64,000 nt of DNA from Bacteroides sp. 51 (GCF_010500965.1 NZ_QVMI01000003.1:244033-308032), one strand, 5' to 3'; positions 27,511 through 36,733 are shown, counted from the stretch's first letter. Numbers and translations are program-made. The notes: generated by a model not told the origin, from the letters alone.

Positions 27511-27993
27511 ATGAAAGCGATTATTAATTCACAGATAACAGACTTTAGTTTGCCTGCATATTACAACGAAGGCTTTGTTACAATCGGCTCCGAAGATCTG
27601 AAAGGCCATTGGTCCATCTTGTTTTTCTATCCCAACGACTTTTGCTTTGTTTGCCCCACCGAGCTGGCCGACATGGCAGATATATACAACGACCTCAGCC
27701 AAATAGGTGTCGAAGTGTATGGTATATCTCCCGATTCGCACTACGCTCACAAAGCCTGGCATGATGCATCGCCAAGCGTAAATAAGATACAGTTCCCCAT
27801 GCTTTCCGACCGCACGGGCAAAGTAGGGAAAAGCCTGGGAGTAATCAGCCCCGAATCCGGAATCATCCGCAGTACTTTCCTGATGAACCCCGAAGGCAGG
27901 ATCGAACTGGCAGAATACCACGAGAGTGGCGTTGGACGCGACTCGGGCGAACTACTCCGTAAAGTCAGCCTGATCGTAGAAGCGTACCGCTAA
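27511..27993 (+). CDS. Short AhpC-type peroxiredoxin with a C-x-x-C active site and no resolving cysteine (PrxB)
   Basis: The 160-residue protein keeps the classic FVCPTEL with peroxidatic Cys48, the active-site Arg (IIRSTF) and GRDSGEL. It stops at LLRKVSLIVEAYR, just before the segment that in AhpC carries the resolving Cys. The catalytic Thr of PxxxT is replaced by Cys45, so the active site reads Cys-Phe-Val-Cys. The C-terminal loss is not due to a frameshift: the stop is clean and the convergent neighbour's stop overlaps it by 4 bp. Either Cys45 resolves Cys48 within the same loop, or the tail of PrxA or the AhpF-like domain does so. Third gene of the cassette. Confidence 0.9.
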   Translation: MKAIINSQITDFSLPAYYNEGFVTIGSEDLKGHWSILFFYPNDFCFVCPTELADMADIYNDLSQIGVEVYGISPDSHYAHKAWHDASPSVNKIQFPMLSDRTGKVGKSLGVISPESGIIRSTFLMNPEGRIELAEYHESGVGRDSGELLRKVSLIVEAYR

Positions 27994-29609
27994 TTATTGT
28001 CCAGATAGCCAATCAGCTTCATCATATTGGCAATATACGCTGCCATAGAAATACCCATAACTGTTTCTTCGCTGCTATAAGGCGATGTATCGTATGTATC
28101 TCCCACAAACGTGGCTGTATATTTCTTTTCGTTGCTGGCAGGCATTGGCGGACACTTTTGGTAGGGATTGGAAATCATCCGGAGTGGACTGAGCCAGTAA
28201 CCCTCCTTGGTTAATTCTTTGATTATTTCCGAAACTCCCTTCTCCTGATCGCCTCTGCCGCCATAAGGCATCCGGCTATAATACTTATCCAACGGAATCG
28301 GTTCATTGGAAAGTAGTGGAGAGTTTTTAGCAAACTCATTGACAGGCGTATTTTTCACTCTCTCGTACGCTTCCTTTATCCCTGCTATATTCAGGAATGC
28401 GCCCGAACTGTAATGGGAAATTGTATTCGTAATATCCTGATCGGTATAATAACGGCCATTTACTACGTTAGAACCTTCACGGTGTACATACAACGGTTTA
28501 CCCGTGTCCGGATCAATAAAACGGGGAACAAAAGTATCGTATCCTTCGCGGGCGCGCCTGCCATAGCGTTCCAACTCTGAATCGGGCAGCTTTATGGACT
28601 CCAGGAACTTGATGGCCGCAGGGATACCTGCAATAAATTTGGATTCACCGGTCAGTTGGTAATACTCCATCATCTGGTAAATCATCTGAACTGTAGTCGA
28701 TGTATTGATGGCGCGGGGTTCGTAAGAGCGGGCGTGAGCCGGCTTCAGATCTGTTACGGTATACTGATCGGCCCAACCTGCATAAGGGGCGCCTTGTTGC
28801 AAAACAATAAGTATATTCATAGCCCGGATAATCGGTTCTTTGATATCCTGTATCCCCATAGCTTGGTAACATTGCAATAGGAATTCGATATTCTCAATGC
28901 TTACATCGTCGTTCAAGGTGATAAAAGAAGAATAATCTTCTTTACCCTGGAAAGGGTGGTCGTACATCAACGGATAGCGTTGAGGCCATCCTCCGATCGG
29001 GTATTGGCTGTCTAACACAAAACGAATGGCTTTCTCTACAGCAGGGCGGAAGGTAGGATCGTTCTTTTCCACGTACATCCGAAGCAGGAACTTGGCTGCG
29101 TGTATTGTCCCGGCATCATCAAAAGTGGCATTGCCATAGTAATGCTGAAACTCTTCCAGTCGCCAGGCTTGCTTGCCTATGGTACCGTACCATTGTTTTA
29201 GTGAATTCTCGCCGGCAAAATCAAACATATAATTCCAACCTCCGCAAGGTAATTGCCCCCAGATCAAAGCATTGGCAACTGTTTTTGCCGATTCGTAATA
29301 GAATTCATCGCCCGTTGCATGATAGGCATCTAAAAGGAGATGGCCAACAGAAGGGGTTCCGGGAGGTTGCACCCAAGCCATCGTGCGGTAAGCCTCCATC
29401 TCTCCCCATTGACGGGAGAAATCGGGCAGGTAGTTCCAAACGAATCCTCCTTTGTAAGTAACGTTATTCATCAGGAAAGTCGTAGCGGCTTTCATAGTCT
29501 TTAGCGCTTCTGCTTTTGATGTTTTGGATTGGCTCCAACCGGAAAGCAGTAATGCATTGATTAGTAATATACTTGTTATCAATCGTTTCTTTAGTAATGC
29601 GTTCTTCAT
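27990..29609 (-). CDS. Secreted PL10-like pectate lyase (divergent)
   Basis: The protein has 539 residues with a signal peptide (MKNALLKKRLITSILLINALLLSGWS). It has an (alpha/alpha) barrel pattern with family-10-like blocks: CGGWNYMFDF, GGWPQRYP, TLNDDVSIENIEFLL, KPAHARSYEPRAI and a long C-terminal extension with repeated SNEPIPLDKYYS and MPYGG segments. The ARSYE and NDD blocks line up with the shorter PL10 enzyme next to it (ARTYE, NDD), which points to polygalacturonate beta-elimination. The overall length is greater than typical PL10 catalytic modules, so it may be a separate subfamily. It is transcribed in the same direction as the right-arm operon but separated from it by a 228-bp gap with a perfect palindrome. 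Confidence 0.78.
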   Translation of the reverse strand: MKNALLKKRLITSILLINALLLSGWSQSKTSKAEALKTMKAATTFLMNNVTYKGGFVWNYLPDFSRQWGEMEAYRTMAWVQPPGTPSVGHLLLDAYHATGDEFYYESAKTVANALIWGQLPCGGWNYMFDFAGENSLKQWYGTIGKQAWRLEEFQHYYGNATFDDAGTIHAAKFLLRMYVEKNDPTFRPAVEKAIRFVLDSQYPIGGWPQRYPLMYDHPFQGKEDYSSFITLNDDVSIENIEFLLQCYQAMGIQDIKEPIIRAMNILIVLQQGAPYAGWADQYTVTDLKPAHARSYEPRAINTSTTVQMIYQMMEYYQLTGESKFIAGIPAAIKFLESIKLPDSELERYGRRAREGYDTFVPRFIDPDTGKPLYVHREGSNVVNGRYYTDQDITNTISHYSSGAFLNIAGIKEAYERVKNTPVNEFAKNSPLLSNEPIPLDKYYSRMPYGGRGDQEKGVSEIIKELTKEGYWLSPLRMISNPYQKCPPMPASNEKKYTATFVGDTYDTSPYSSEETVMGISMAAYIANMMKLIGYLDNN

Positions 29610-29664
29610 GGTTTTTATGATTAGTTTTATGTTTTTCTGAATAGTTTTGAATGTAAATGATTAG

Positions 29665-29696
29665 CTGTAGGGGCGGTTCGCGAACCGCCCCTACAG
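29665..29696. repeat. Perfect 32-bp GC-rich palindrome
   Basis: CTGTAGGGGCGGTTCG followed by its exact reverse complement, with no loop, in an otherwise A/T-rich gap. Palindromes built on GGGGCGGTTCGCGAACCGCCCC are REP/MITE-like in character. It sits 56 bp upstream of the PL10-like start, so it would lie in the leader of that mRNA if transcription begins further upstream. Confidence 0.8.
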
Positions 29697-29747
29697 TAAA
29701 TCACTCCTTTCCACTCCATTTTTCTCTTTACCTCAAACTTTGCCTAA

Positions 29748-29778
29748 GAGGGTACACAAAACGCCTTTATGTACCCTC
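29748..29778. repeat. Inverted repeat GAGGGTACA / TGTACCCTC
   Basis: 9-bp perfect arms with a 13-nt loop. AAAACGCC in the loop pairs again with GGCGTTTT at 29827-29834, so two nested folds compete. Directly beside it, 29781-29794 repeats the 14-mer found upstream of the PL1 gene. Confidence 0.5.
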
Positions 29779-29837
29779 ACTTGCAAAGAACGTCCTCCAA
29801 GAAATCATCGCGACTTGTTGCGGTGAGGCGTTTTCGT

Positions 29838-30941
29838 TTACCGACTGACCCTTTCCAGCCAATCAGGATATATCTTCAACACTTTCTTTGGCCAATAACC
29901 ATACCATGCATACCCGGTACGTCTTTCGGCGTTTACATCTGCCAGCTTCCATACCTTTTCACCTGCGCGGGTACACATAAATGGTGTATTATCCGACACT
30001 TCATAGTAGCGTGCCCAAATCGGTTCGGCATCAGGATCTTCTACTACAACGTTATCATAAGGATATTCATGGTTAATAATCTGATCTTCAGGCAAAGTTA
30101 CTCTCTCCACCCGCAGCCCTTTTATCTGCACCTTTTCAAGCCACGCTACCGCCGACTTGACGGATTCAACAACTTCCGGCGAAGGATTCTCTATCCCCAT
30201 CAAAAACGAGATAACCTCACAGCTTTCATTGGCAGTTATTCCGGGTAGCTCATATGTACGCGCCTTAACCGGAACCAATGTTTCATTGTCATGCTGTTGC
30301 GCCCAGGCTGTTTTCACTCCATCCTGCACAACCTGACAATCGAGCACCATCTGTAGTCCTTTCTCGTAACCGGCTTTAATACGTTGAAGAGTAGCGGCAT
30401 CCAACCATGAAAAACTCTCATCACCTTGTAGAATATTACGGAATAACTCTAAAGCTCCTGTGGTTACATCATCATTAAATGTGATAGCATCTACATCCCA
30501 GCCACGCCAACCGCCATTGCTCTTCTGAGTATCCAGCAAATAACCCATTCCTTTCAACACAGCATCCTTATAACGGGGTTCTTTGGTTATGCGATAAACA
30601 TCTGCCAGATATTCTATTTGCGGGAAAGTATTCCGGTTATCCAACGTACTCTTCTTATACGATTCCTTTAGTGCGGCATAAACAGAATCGGTATTTAAAA
30701 CCGCAAGCCAATCCAGATTCTTAGGCCAACCGCCATCTTCGTTCTGATAGGCTATAAAATTATCTGCAATCTCACGGTACTGCGTTGGTTCATAGCGAGC
30801 ATAATTCCGTTCTTTGTGTTCAAGATTCCAATGATGAATAGCGTCATTGAAGGCATTCAATGAAGGAGGAGTGACAGGCTTATGGGTACAAGACATTCCT
30901 GCAAACACACTCATTAATAATATCGGTACAATTTTTCTCAT
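29838..30941 (-). CDS. PL10 pectate lyase, lipoprotein
   Basis: This is a 367-residue lipoprotein with lipobox GMSC (Cys18). It is a compact PL10 catalytic module: NEDGGWPKNLDW, TFPQIEYLADVYR, NGGWRGWDVDAITFNDDVTTGALELF, then KARTYELPGITANESCE and ARYYEVSDNTPFMCTRAG. The family uses an Arg base and Ca2+ in a toroid to split polygalacturonate into unsaturated products. It is third in the - strand group beta-helix protein, GH2, PL10, 48 bp after the GH2 stop. The unsaturated products would feed the GH105 enzyme encoded further right. Confidence 0.93.
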   Translation of the reverse strand: MRKIVPILLMSVFAGMSCTHKPVTPPSLNAFNDAIHHWNLEHKERNYARYEPTQYREIADNFIAYQNEDGGWPKNLDWLAVLNTDSVYAALKESYKKSTLDNRNTFPQIEYLADVYRITKEPRYKDAVLKGMGYLLDTQKSNGGWRGWDVDAITFNDDVTTGALELFRNILQGDESFSWLDAATLQRIKAGYEKGLQMVLDCQVVQDGVKTAWAQQHDNETLVPVKARTYELPGITANESCEVISFLMGIENPSPEVVESVKSAVAWLEKVQIKGLRVERVTLPEDQIINHEYPYDNVVVEDPDAEPIWARYYEVSDNTPFMCTRAGEKVWKLADVNAERRTGYAWYGYWPKKVLKIYPDWLERVSR

Positions 30942-30989
30942 ATTATTTGCGTATAATTATCAATCTGTAATTTGATATCTTCTTCATCT

Positions 30990-33900
30990 TTATTTAATCT
31001 TTAAAAGATTAAGCAACAATTGCTGCCCGATAACATTGGCCCGATTGCCACCCGATGTATTAAACGTATTCATAGATTCATTCATTCCATCAATATCTAC
31101 CGGCATTGTATATGCTTTCACATCTCTGATACAAGATGGAATATCCAGTGTAGTGATGATTACGCGACCGCTTCCGGCAGGAATAATACTCAAAGCAGAA
31201 TAAACTTCTTTCTTGTGATCGGAAACACAGCCTACGATTGTTTCGCCATTGAATACGCGCATTCCAATACGACGGCGATTATAAGCCGAGAAACACTGAT
31301 ACTCCCAATTGAATGCACAGTCGGCAGGTAGTCCGTCAAATACCGGATGTTGACGATTAAAGAAATTACCTCCATACCAGGAACGACCCAACATTTTAGA
31401 ATCACGGTAATCCAGTACTTCTTTATCAGCCAGGAATTCGGCCCAACGCACAGGATTATCAACAATAATCAGAGTATGTCCTTTATATACCCATTCCATG
31501 ATATCACTCATACCACTACCCCATTGTTGAGGTTCAAAGGCTCCCACAAGCAGGTAGTCACCCGTAGGCGTACCAGTAGTATATGTCGGAAGATCAAAAC
31601 CTGCCGTTTTCATAAACTGCTGAAGCACGCCTGTAGTATCGGCAATAGAACCTTTTGCGGTGATTCCTTCGGTATTCAACTTTACTACAAACAAGGAATC
31701 ATCGCCACGGGTAATTACTTTCTGCCCGTTCAATAGTTCCGCTTCAATATAGGTATATCCGGCTTGTTTAGGAATAAATTGCCATCTGGTAATGAGATTC
31801 TGCCCATACACTACTCCCCCTTCAACTTTTACTTTATGTATAGACGTGGCAACAACCTTTCCGTCCTCATCTTTTGCTGTTATTTTCAGTTGGTAGTTAC
31901 CACGTATGTTTTCTTCATTCACAATATATACGTCAACCGTTGTCGTATCGCCTATACTAAGCACTTTGCGATTCATCTTTACCGATAAGAACAAAGGGCG
32001 GTTATACCGGGCAATCAGGCCAACATCCCCTTTGGGGTTACGATAGTTATCTACAATACCGGAGTGATTTTCCAGTTTCATGCTTTCCCAACCATTTACG
32101 GCATATCCATCGACCGTATTACTGATGCGGATATTCTCTATGACACGGCCTTGATAGTAGTAAGCCACATTACCCATGGCACGGGTCAAATGGTCAACTG
32201 TCGGAAAGGCTTTGTCGAATTGCTGCTCTTTCAGGAAACGTTCGTAGGCATCATACCAAGCCAGATAATCGGCAGCTTCCCAACCCTCTTTACGTCCGGT
32301 ACGTAAGATTTCGTCACGGATTAGCTGTAAACGTGGCGGGGTACCAATCGCGCCGTCTTCTCCCCAGAAAATGATCTCGTCTTTATGATCGGAGAAACGA
32401 TGATAGTTATCTTTACCGATATATAAAGCATCATGGTAAACACCCGGACCACCCGCATGGTGTCTGTCCCACCAGCCATAATCGTAGAAAGTGGTATCAT
32501 TGGGCATCAGATGAAGTTTGAAACGGGTATTACGTTCATTTAAAGGGTTCTCACCATTGCTTGAGTTATAGGTCAGAATGCGGGTCGGATCAAGTTCATG
32601 CCCCATCCGCATCTGGCGATAATCTTCTGCCTGCGGATATGCACCGCGCTCATTATGCATGTTATAGATAATCAAACTGGGGTGGCTACGGTCGCGACGG
32701 ATCATTCGTGCAAACTTCTCATTCCGGAAGCCGAAATAAAAACGGGATTGCATATCGTTATCATCGAAACGATTGGCGGGATATTGATTGCCACCGGGTT
32801 CTTCAAAATATAACAGACCTAACTCATCGGCATAATCCAGCACGTTGGGTTGTCCGATGGTGCGATGAAAATTAAGCATATTCAATCCCAGGTCCTTAGC
32901 GATCTGCACCTGACGGCGTGCCAGTTCATCTGTAGGAGCAATGCCATTGTCCGGCCAGAAACTCCAGGAGATAGCAGAACGCAATACGATGCGTTTTCCA
33001 TTTAGGTAATATTGACGATCACCTTTTATGTCACGTACTTCAAACCAGCGAAAGCCAAAACGTTGAGTCGTTTTATCTTCTCCTACCGTAACGGTTAAAT
33101 TATAAAGATTAGGATGATCCACACTCCATAACTGTGCACCCGGCATTGATATAGGATAAGAATGCATAGATTCTCCAACCGAACAGGTTATTGCCGGATA
33201 TTTCCGGGAGTACACACGTTTACTTGTACGATATTCAAAGACTTCCAGAAGGACATCTTTTGTAGTTATGGTGTTTGTCAGATTATGTACAGTCAAATCG
33301 ACTTCAATATCCGTAAAAGCAGGTTGGTTCTTAATAAATATATCTTCTACAAAGATTTTATCCGTAGCAACCAAAGATACTTTACCTGTTATTCCACCAA
33401 ATCCGTGGGTCGGATTCGTGCGATACTCCCCCCACGTATACACCTGAGAATCTTTCCAGTTGAAGTTTCCGTTAGGATCGGTTATACGGAATGCAATCTC
33501 ATTTTCAGCGCCCGCCATTACATAGTCTGTGATATTCACATCAAACGGGGTACTATTTACCAGGTCATATCCGGCCAGTTTCCGGTTAATAAATATCTCG
33601 GCACGAAAACGAACGGCACCGACTTTCAGTTGAATGTTTTTCCCTTCCCATTCACGGGGAATAAAGACTTTCGTTGTAAACCATGAAACGCCTACATAAT
33701 TGCCATTTACGCCAAAGGCATCTCCCCGCCTGGCCCATAAATGTCCTTCTACAGTAGCCGGAAGCGTTACATTTTCCTTATCAGGATTATCTAATAGTTG
33801 CCACCCTCCGGTAGGGAGGTTTACCGGAAGTTGCTTGACATCCACCGGAGGAAGATAAAGTTTGTCATTCGCCCATTCCGCTTTCTCATCTAATGTGATA

Positions 33901-34013
33901 TTCCAGAATGAAGAAGAAAGATCTAATTGGAGACGCTCTTGAGTAAAACCCACCGATACGTTCATCAATCCCCAAAAGAACAATAAGCTTCTAAACAATA
34001 CGTGATGTTTCAT
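30990..34013 (-). CDS. GH2 glycosidase (beta-galactosidase/beta-glucuronidase superfamily)
   Basis: The protein has 1007 residues with a signal peptide ending near VGFTQ. The sugar-binding jelly roll (about 60-215) is followed by an immunoglobulin-like domain (about 225-335), a TIM barrel (about 340-640) and a C-terminal extension. The barrel carries YNMHNERG, in which Glu455 after Asn is the acid/base, and FWGEDGA with Glu552 as nucleophile. The C-terminal part (from about 700) has Ig-like segments and a region resembling a glutamine-amidotransferase-like fold (TTGTPTGDYLLVGAFEPQQW). GH2 enzymes of rhamnogalacturonan loci include beta-galactosidases, beta-glucuronidases and alpha-arabinopyranosidase relatives; the specificity is not clear here. 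It is 28 bp from the beta-helix gene, in one operon. Confidence 0.9.
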   Translation of the reverse strand: MKHHVLFRSLLFFWGLMNVSVGFTQERLQLDLSSSFWNITLDEKAEWANDKLYLPPVDVKQLPVNLPTGGWQLLDNPDKENVTLPATVEGHLWARRGDAFGVNGNYVGVSWFTTKVFIPREWEGKNIQLKVGAVRFRAEIFINRKLAGYDLVNSTPFDVNITDYVMAGAENEIAFRITDPNGNFNWKDSQVYTWGEYRTNPTHGFGGITGKVSLVATDKIFVEDIFIKNQPAFTDIEVDLTVHNLTNTITTKDVLLEVFEYRTSKRVYSRKYPAITCSVGESMHSYPISMPGAQLWSVDHPNLYNLTVTVGEDKTTQRFGFRWFEVRDIKGDRQYYLNGKRIVLRSAISWSFWPDNGIAPTDELARRQVQIAKDLGLNMLNFHRTIGQPNVLDYADELGLLYFEEPGGNQYPANRFDDNDMQSRFYFGFRNEKFARMIRRDRSHPSLIIYNMHNERGAYPQAEDYRQMRMGHELDPTRILTYNSSNGENPLNERNTRFKLHLMPNDTTFYDYGWWDRHHAGGPGVYHDALYIGKDNYHRFSDHKDEIIFWGEDGAIGTPPRLQLIRDEILRTGRKEGWEAADYLAWYDAYERFLKEQQFDKAFPTVDHLTRAMGNVAYYYQGRVIENIRISNTVDGYAVNGWESMKLENHSGIVDNYRNPKGDVGLIARYNRPLFLSVKMNRKVLSIGDTTTVDVYIVNEENIRGNYQLKITAKDEDGKVVATSIHKVKVEGGVVYGQNLITRWQFIPKQAGYTYIEAELLNGQKVITRGDDSLFVVKLNTEGITAKGSIADTTGVLQQFMKTAGFDLPTYTTGTPTGDYLLVGAFEPQQWGSGMSDIMEWVYKGHTLIIVDNPVRWAEFLADKEVLDYRDSKMLGRSWYGGNFFNRQHPVFDGLPADCAFNWEYQCFSAYNRRRIGMRVFNGETIVGCVSDHKKEVYSALSIIPAGSGRVIITTLDIPSCIRDVKAYTMPVDIDGMNESMNTFNTSGGNRANVIGQQLLLNLLKIK

Positions 34014-34041
34014 GGCAATCTGTTGGTTTATTGATATAATT

Positions 34042-36576
34042 TTATTCCCAATTCGCTTTTAACCAGTGCAGCATAGTTGCACTAGCACCTACTGATCCGG
34101 TATGCTGAATACCCATTCCCCCAAAATTATTCTGAAGAATATCTGCTTGCAGGTCAACAACCCCGGCCAATCCGGGCTTATCGGAAACCGGTAGTTCCGT
34201 AGCTGTTTCTGCATGGACTATTAACTTATTCCCTTTAACACTCAAAGAGATTGTGCAATCCGTACGATAGCAAACAGATGATACAGGCTCCGTAATAGGA
34301 GTAGCCTGTCCATTTTCATATTTCATCAGTATAAAATCTACAGCATGGTCGTATTTAGTTGTACGGATAATGCGCAATCCATATCCGGTAAGTGTACGTG
34401 TATCATATTTGATGTAGATTTCCATATATTGACCGGTAGCGCTACCAAATCCCTGGCCGGCCTGTTTGCCGGGATCTACATGAAGCGTCACAGACATATC
34501 GGCATAATCCTGTTCAACCGGAGTATATAACAAACGGGCGCCTTTCGCTGCTTGTACCAGGCCTAGTCCTTTCATTCCATCCAGCCCTTTACCGTAATAC
34601 CAGGTGTCGCCGGTTGGAATCTCCCAATTATACTGTCCCAAATCCGAAGGCTTATATCCGTCAACAGTCCAGAATCCCGGAATAACCTGCGGCTGGCGGG
34701 TTACCGGAAAGTTCCGGAAATCAGTATAATATTCACGGCTGGGAACTATGTCCTCTCTGACAACAGACGCAGGTGTCATGCCTACTTCCGGTTTACCCGG
34801 ATGGCAGCGCAGGTGCTTGGGCTCTACTGATGCTGCAATATAGTGGCCTACATCCGCATCCGATAATTGATAGGTATATTCCGGTTGATTTAAACGCGAA
34901 ACGGCAACAGGTTTAAACACTTTCCTTTGGGCATCCGAACGATACCATGTTATCAGCGATTGGTCTTCACGCCCTTCCAAATCGAGAGTATAATCAACTC
35001 TAAGCTTTCCTTTTTCTGTTTTCACGATACGAGGCAAGGATATAAACCGGGGAGCTTCCAGGAATCGGGGAGCAACGGTCAGTGATGCAGCCGATTCTAA
35101 TCCGGTAGCAGTTGCAGCATGAACTATAACCTGCTTTGTTTCCTCCTGTTCGTTAATACCTTTTATTTCGCAACTGTTATTGCTGTTTGTCGGAGTCAAG
35201 TGGATAAACCGTTTATCATCCGAAGTTGCGGACCAGAGTATAGGTTCTTCTTTATATTCATAATTGCCAAATCGCATGACGGTTGCATTAAGCATAGCTG
35301 AATCTACACCCGATTCTACGGATGCAACCGAAGGTGAAATCCTCAGGTAAGTCGGTATCTGGGTCAGATTCTTTGTTGTTTGTTTTTCTATTTGTTTGAT
35401 TTGCTCTTTTACTCCCATCGGGTCCCAATCGTCATTGCCCCGCAAAAGATTGTATGTATTGTATATTACTTTACCTTCATGTTCCACTCTATAGGCTTCT
35501 AATACAGGTTTACCTGTCATGTCGACTGTAACTTCGGGTTTATTGGAGTTGATGAATAAGGGAGCTCCGTTTAATGATACATTATATTGATAGCAACGCA
35601 GATCATCGGTGGGATCTTGTGTCCAACCAAAATAGAGAGATTCGGATGAACTCTTAAAACGGCAATCGACTATAGTAACAGGACTACCCACTTTGGTCAG
35701 GTATTGTTTACCTTTAGTCAGTACATCAAAATCACAATCAAAGAAAACTGCTCCTGTGCCCTGGGTACGATAAAAGGGTTTGGAACTAAAAAAGGTGAAT
35801 TTACTATTGAGGTAGACTCCGGTACCGCAAAGGGCATCATCGGTGCTTTCGAAATAGCAATTATCGAAGAGTATGCGTTTGGCTCCGGCAAACGGACATA
35901 GGTTCAACCGGCTGATGAAGTGTGTGTTACGTGCCACAACTTTATCGCTATTACAAATAATAAGTTGTGCCTGGGCAATGGTTGAGGAACGCTTTGAGCG
36001 GTTTAGTTCGGGAAGTAACTGATAGTTTAAATCTACATTGCAGTAATTACCGAAAGTTATATTTTCCGAGCTGATTCCGTCTCCATCAAAGTAAAACATG
36101 GTAAAATTGCCTTCCGCTCCATGAGTTTGCCCCCGTCTGCTGGCTAATATTACATTTTGAGGGTCTTGGGTTAATCCGTAAAATCTCAACCAGTTGCTTT
36201 TTACGATCTGGCCATAGGGTATCGAACCATTAACGGGTTTGCGAATAGCCGGATCGTCGGGATCGTCTATCCAGTAGACGTAAGGTGCAATGTACAGTGT
36301 CATTGGTTCTGCTTCGGAACCGTCTTTGATGTATTTAAATGCTTCGTTTACACTATTGAAAACATAAGGGTGATTGGCTACTTCCGATTCGGAGAGTTGG
36401 CCATCGATGAAGAATGCTTTGTCGTTAAGTATGATCTTCTTTCCTTGATAAAGGATGTAATCTCCATGGAAGGATATGGGGTTGGCTTTATCTAGCGGAG
36501 TATAATCTGCATACCCCTTTGCAAAAGAGGAAGTGCAGAGATATAAAATGAATAGGATAGAAAGGTGTGTTTTCAT
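34042..36576 (-). CDS. Large secreted beta-helix protein, pectinesterase-like, with Ig-like and lectin-like C-terminal parts
   Basis: The protein has 844 residues with a signal peptide (MKTHLSILFILYLCTSSFA). Residues about 70-385 form a right-handed beta-helix with features of CE8: an AQAQL segment, DNCYFESTDDALCG where CE8 has the QDTL Asp, and SESLYFGWTQDP where CE8 has the RPW. The second Asp (DFIFG) and the Arg of WRPYG are not recognisable. Residues about 410-520 and 525-610 look like Ig-like domains (SPSVASVESGVDSAMLNATV; LITWYRSDAQRKVFKPV). The last 200 residues form a concanavalin-like domain (NWEIPTGDTWYYGKGLDG). It may be a divergent esterase or lyase, or a binding protein. It heads the - strand operon and has its own -7 box. 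Confidence 0.7.
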   Translation of the reverse strand: MKTHLSILFILYLCTSSFAKGYADYTPLDKANPISFHGDYILYQGKKIILNDKAFFIDGQLSESEVANHPYVFNSVNEAFKYIKDGSEAEPMTLYIAPYVYWIDDPDDPAIRKPVNGSIPYGQIVKSNWLRFYGLTQDPQNVILASRRGQTHGAEGNFTMFYFDGDGISSENITFGNYCNVDLNYQLLPELNRSKRSSTIAQAQLIICNSDKVVARNTHFISRLNLCPFAGAKRILFDNCYFESTDDALCGTGVYLNSKFTFFSSKPFYRTQGTGAVFFDCDFDVLTKGKQYLTKVGSPVTIVDCRFKSSSESLYFGWTQDPTDDLRCYQYNVSLNGAPLFINSNKPEVTVDMTGKPVLEAYRVEHEGKVIYNTYNLLRGNDDWDPMGVKEQIKQIEKQTTKNLTQIPTYLRISPSVASVESGVDSAMLNATVMRFGNYEYKEEPILWSATSDDKRFIHLTPTNSNNSCEIKGINEQEETKQVIVHAATATGLESAASLTVAPRFLEAPRFISLPRIVKTEKGKLRVDYTLDLEGREDQSLITWYRSDAQRKVFKPVAVSRLNQPEYTYQLSDADVGHYIAASVEPKHLRCHPGKPEVGMTPASVVREDIVPSREYYTDFRNFPVTRQPQVIPGFWTVDGYKPSDLGQYNWEIPTGDTWYYGKGLDGMKGLGLVQAAKGARLLYTPVEQDYADMSVTLHVDPGKQAGQGFGSATGQYMEIYIKYDTRTLTGYGLRIIRTTKYDHAVDFILMKYENGQATPITEPVSSVCYRTDCTISLSVKGNKLIVHAETATELPVSDKPGLAGVVDLQADILQNNFGGMGIQHTGSVGASATMLHWLKANWE

Positions 36577-36608
36577 TGTTCCGGAAGTTTAGTTACTTAG
36601 CACAAACC

Positions 36609-36616
36609 CAAAAATA
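36609..36616 (-). promoter_or_regulatory. -7 box of the beta-helix/GH2/PL10 operon
   Basis: Minus strand TATTTTTG, 33 bp before the ATG at 36576. Confidence 0.5.
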
Positions 36617-36677
36617 GAACTAAAAAGATGGAGAAAGGGGGAATTTCTGTTCTTTAAGCAGTAATAATTAAACTATA

Positions 36678-36709
36678 AGGGTGTGCCAAAGGTCTTAATG
36701 ACACACCCT
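36678..36709 (-). terminator. Hairpin after susD2
   Basis: AGGGTGTG / CACACCCT, 8-bp stem with possible continuation after one mismatch, loop about 16 nt, 25 bp past the susD2 stop. No long U tail, so it is a moderate candidate. Confidence 0.5.
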
Positions 36710-36733
36710 ATATAGATTATGGATAGTTACATT

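Noticed and set aside
29665-29696. tRNA-like GGTTCGNNNCC arm
   Set aside because: The GGTTCGCGAACC is only the centre of a perfect palindrome; no cloverleaf can be drawn.
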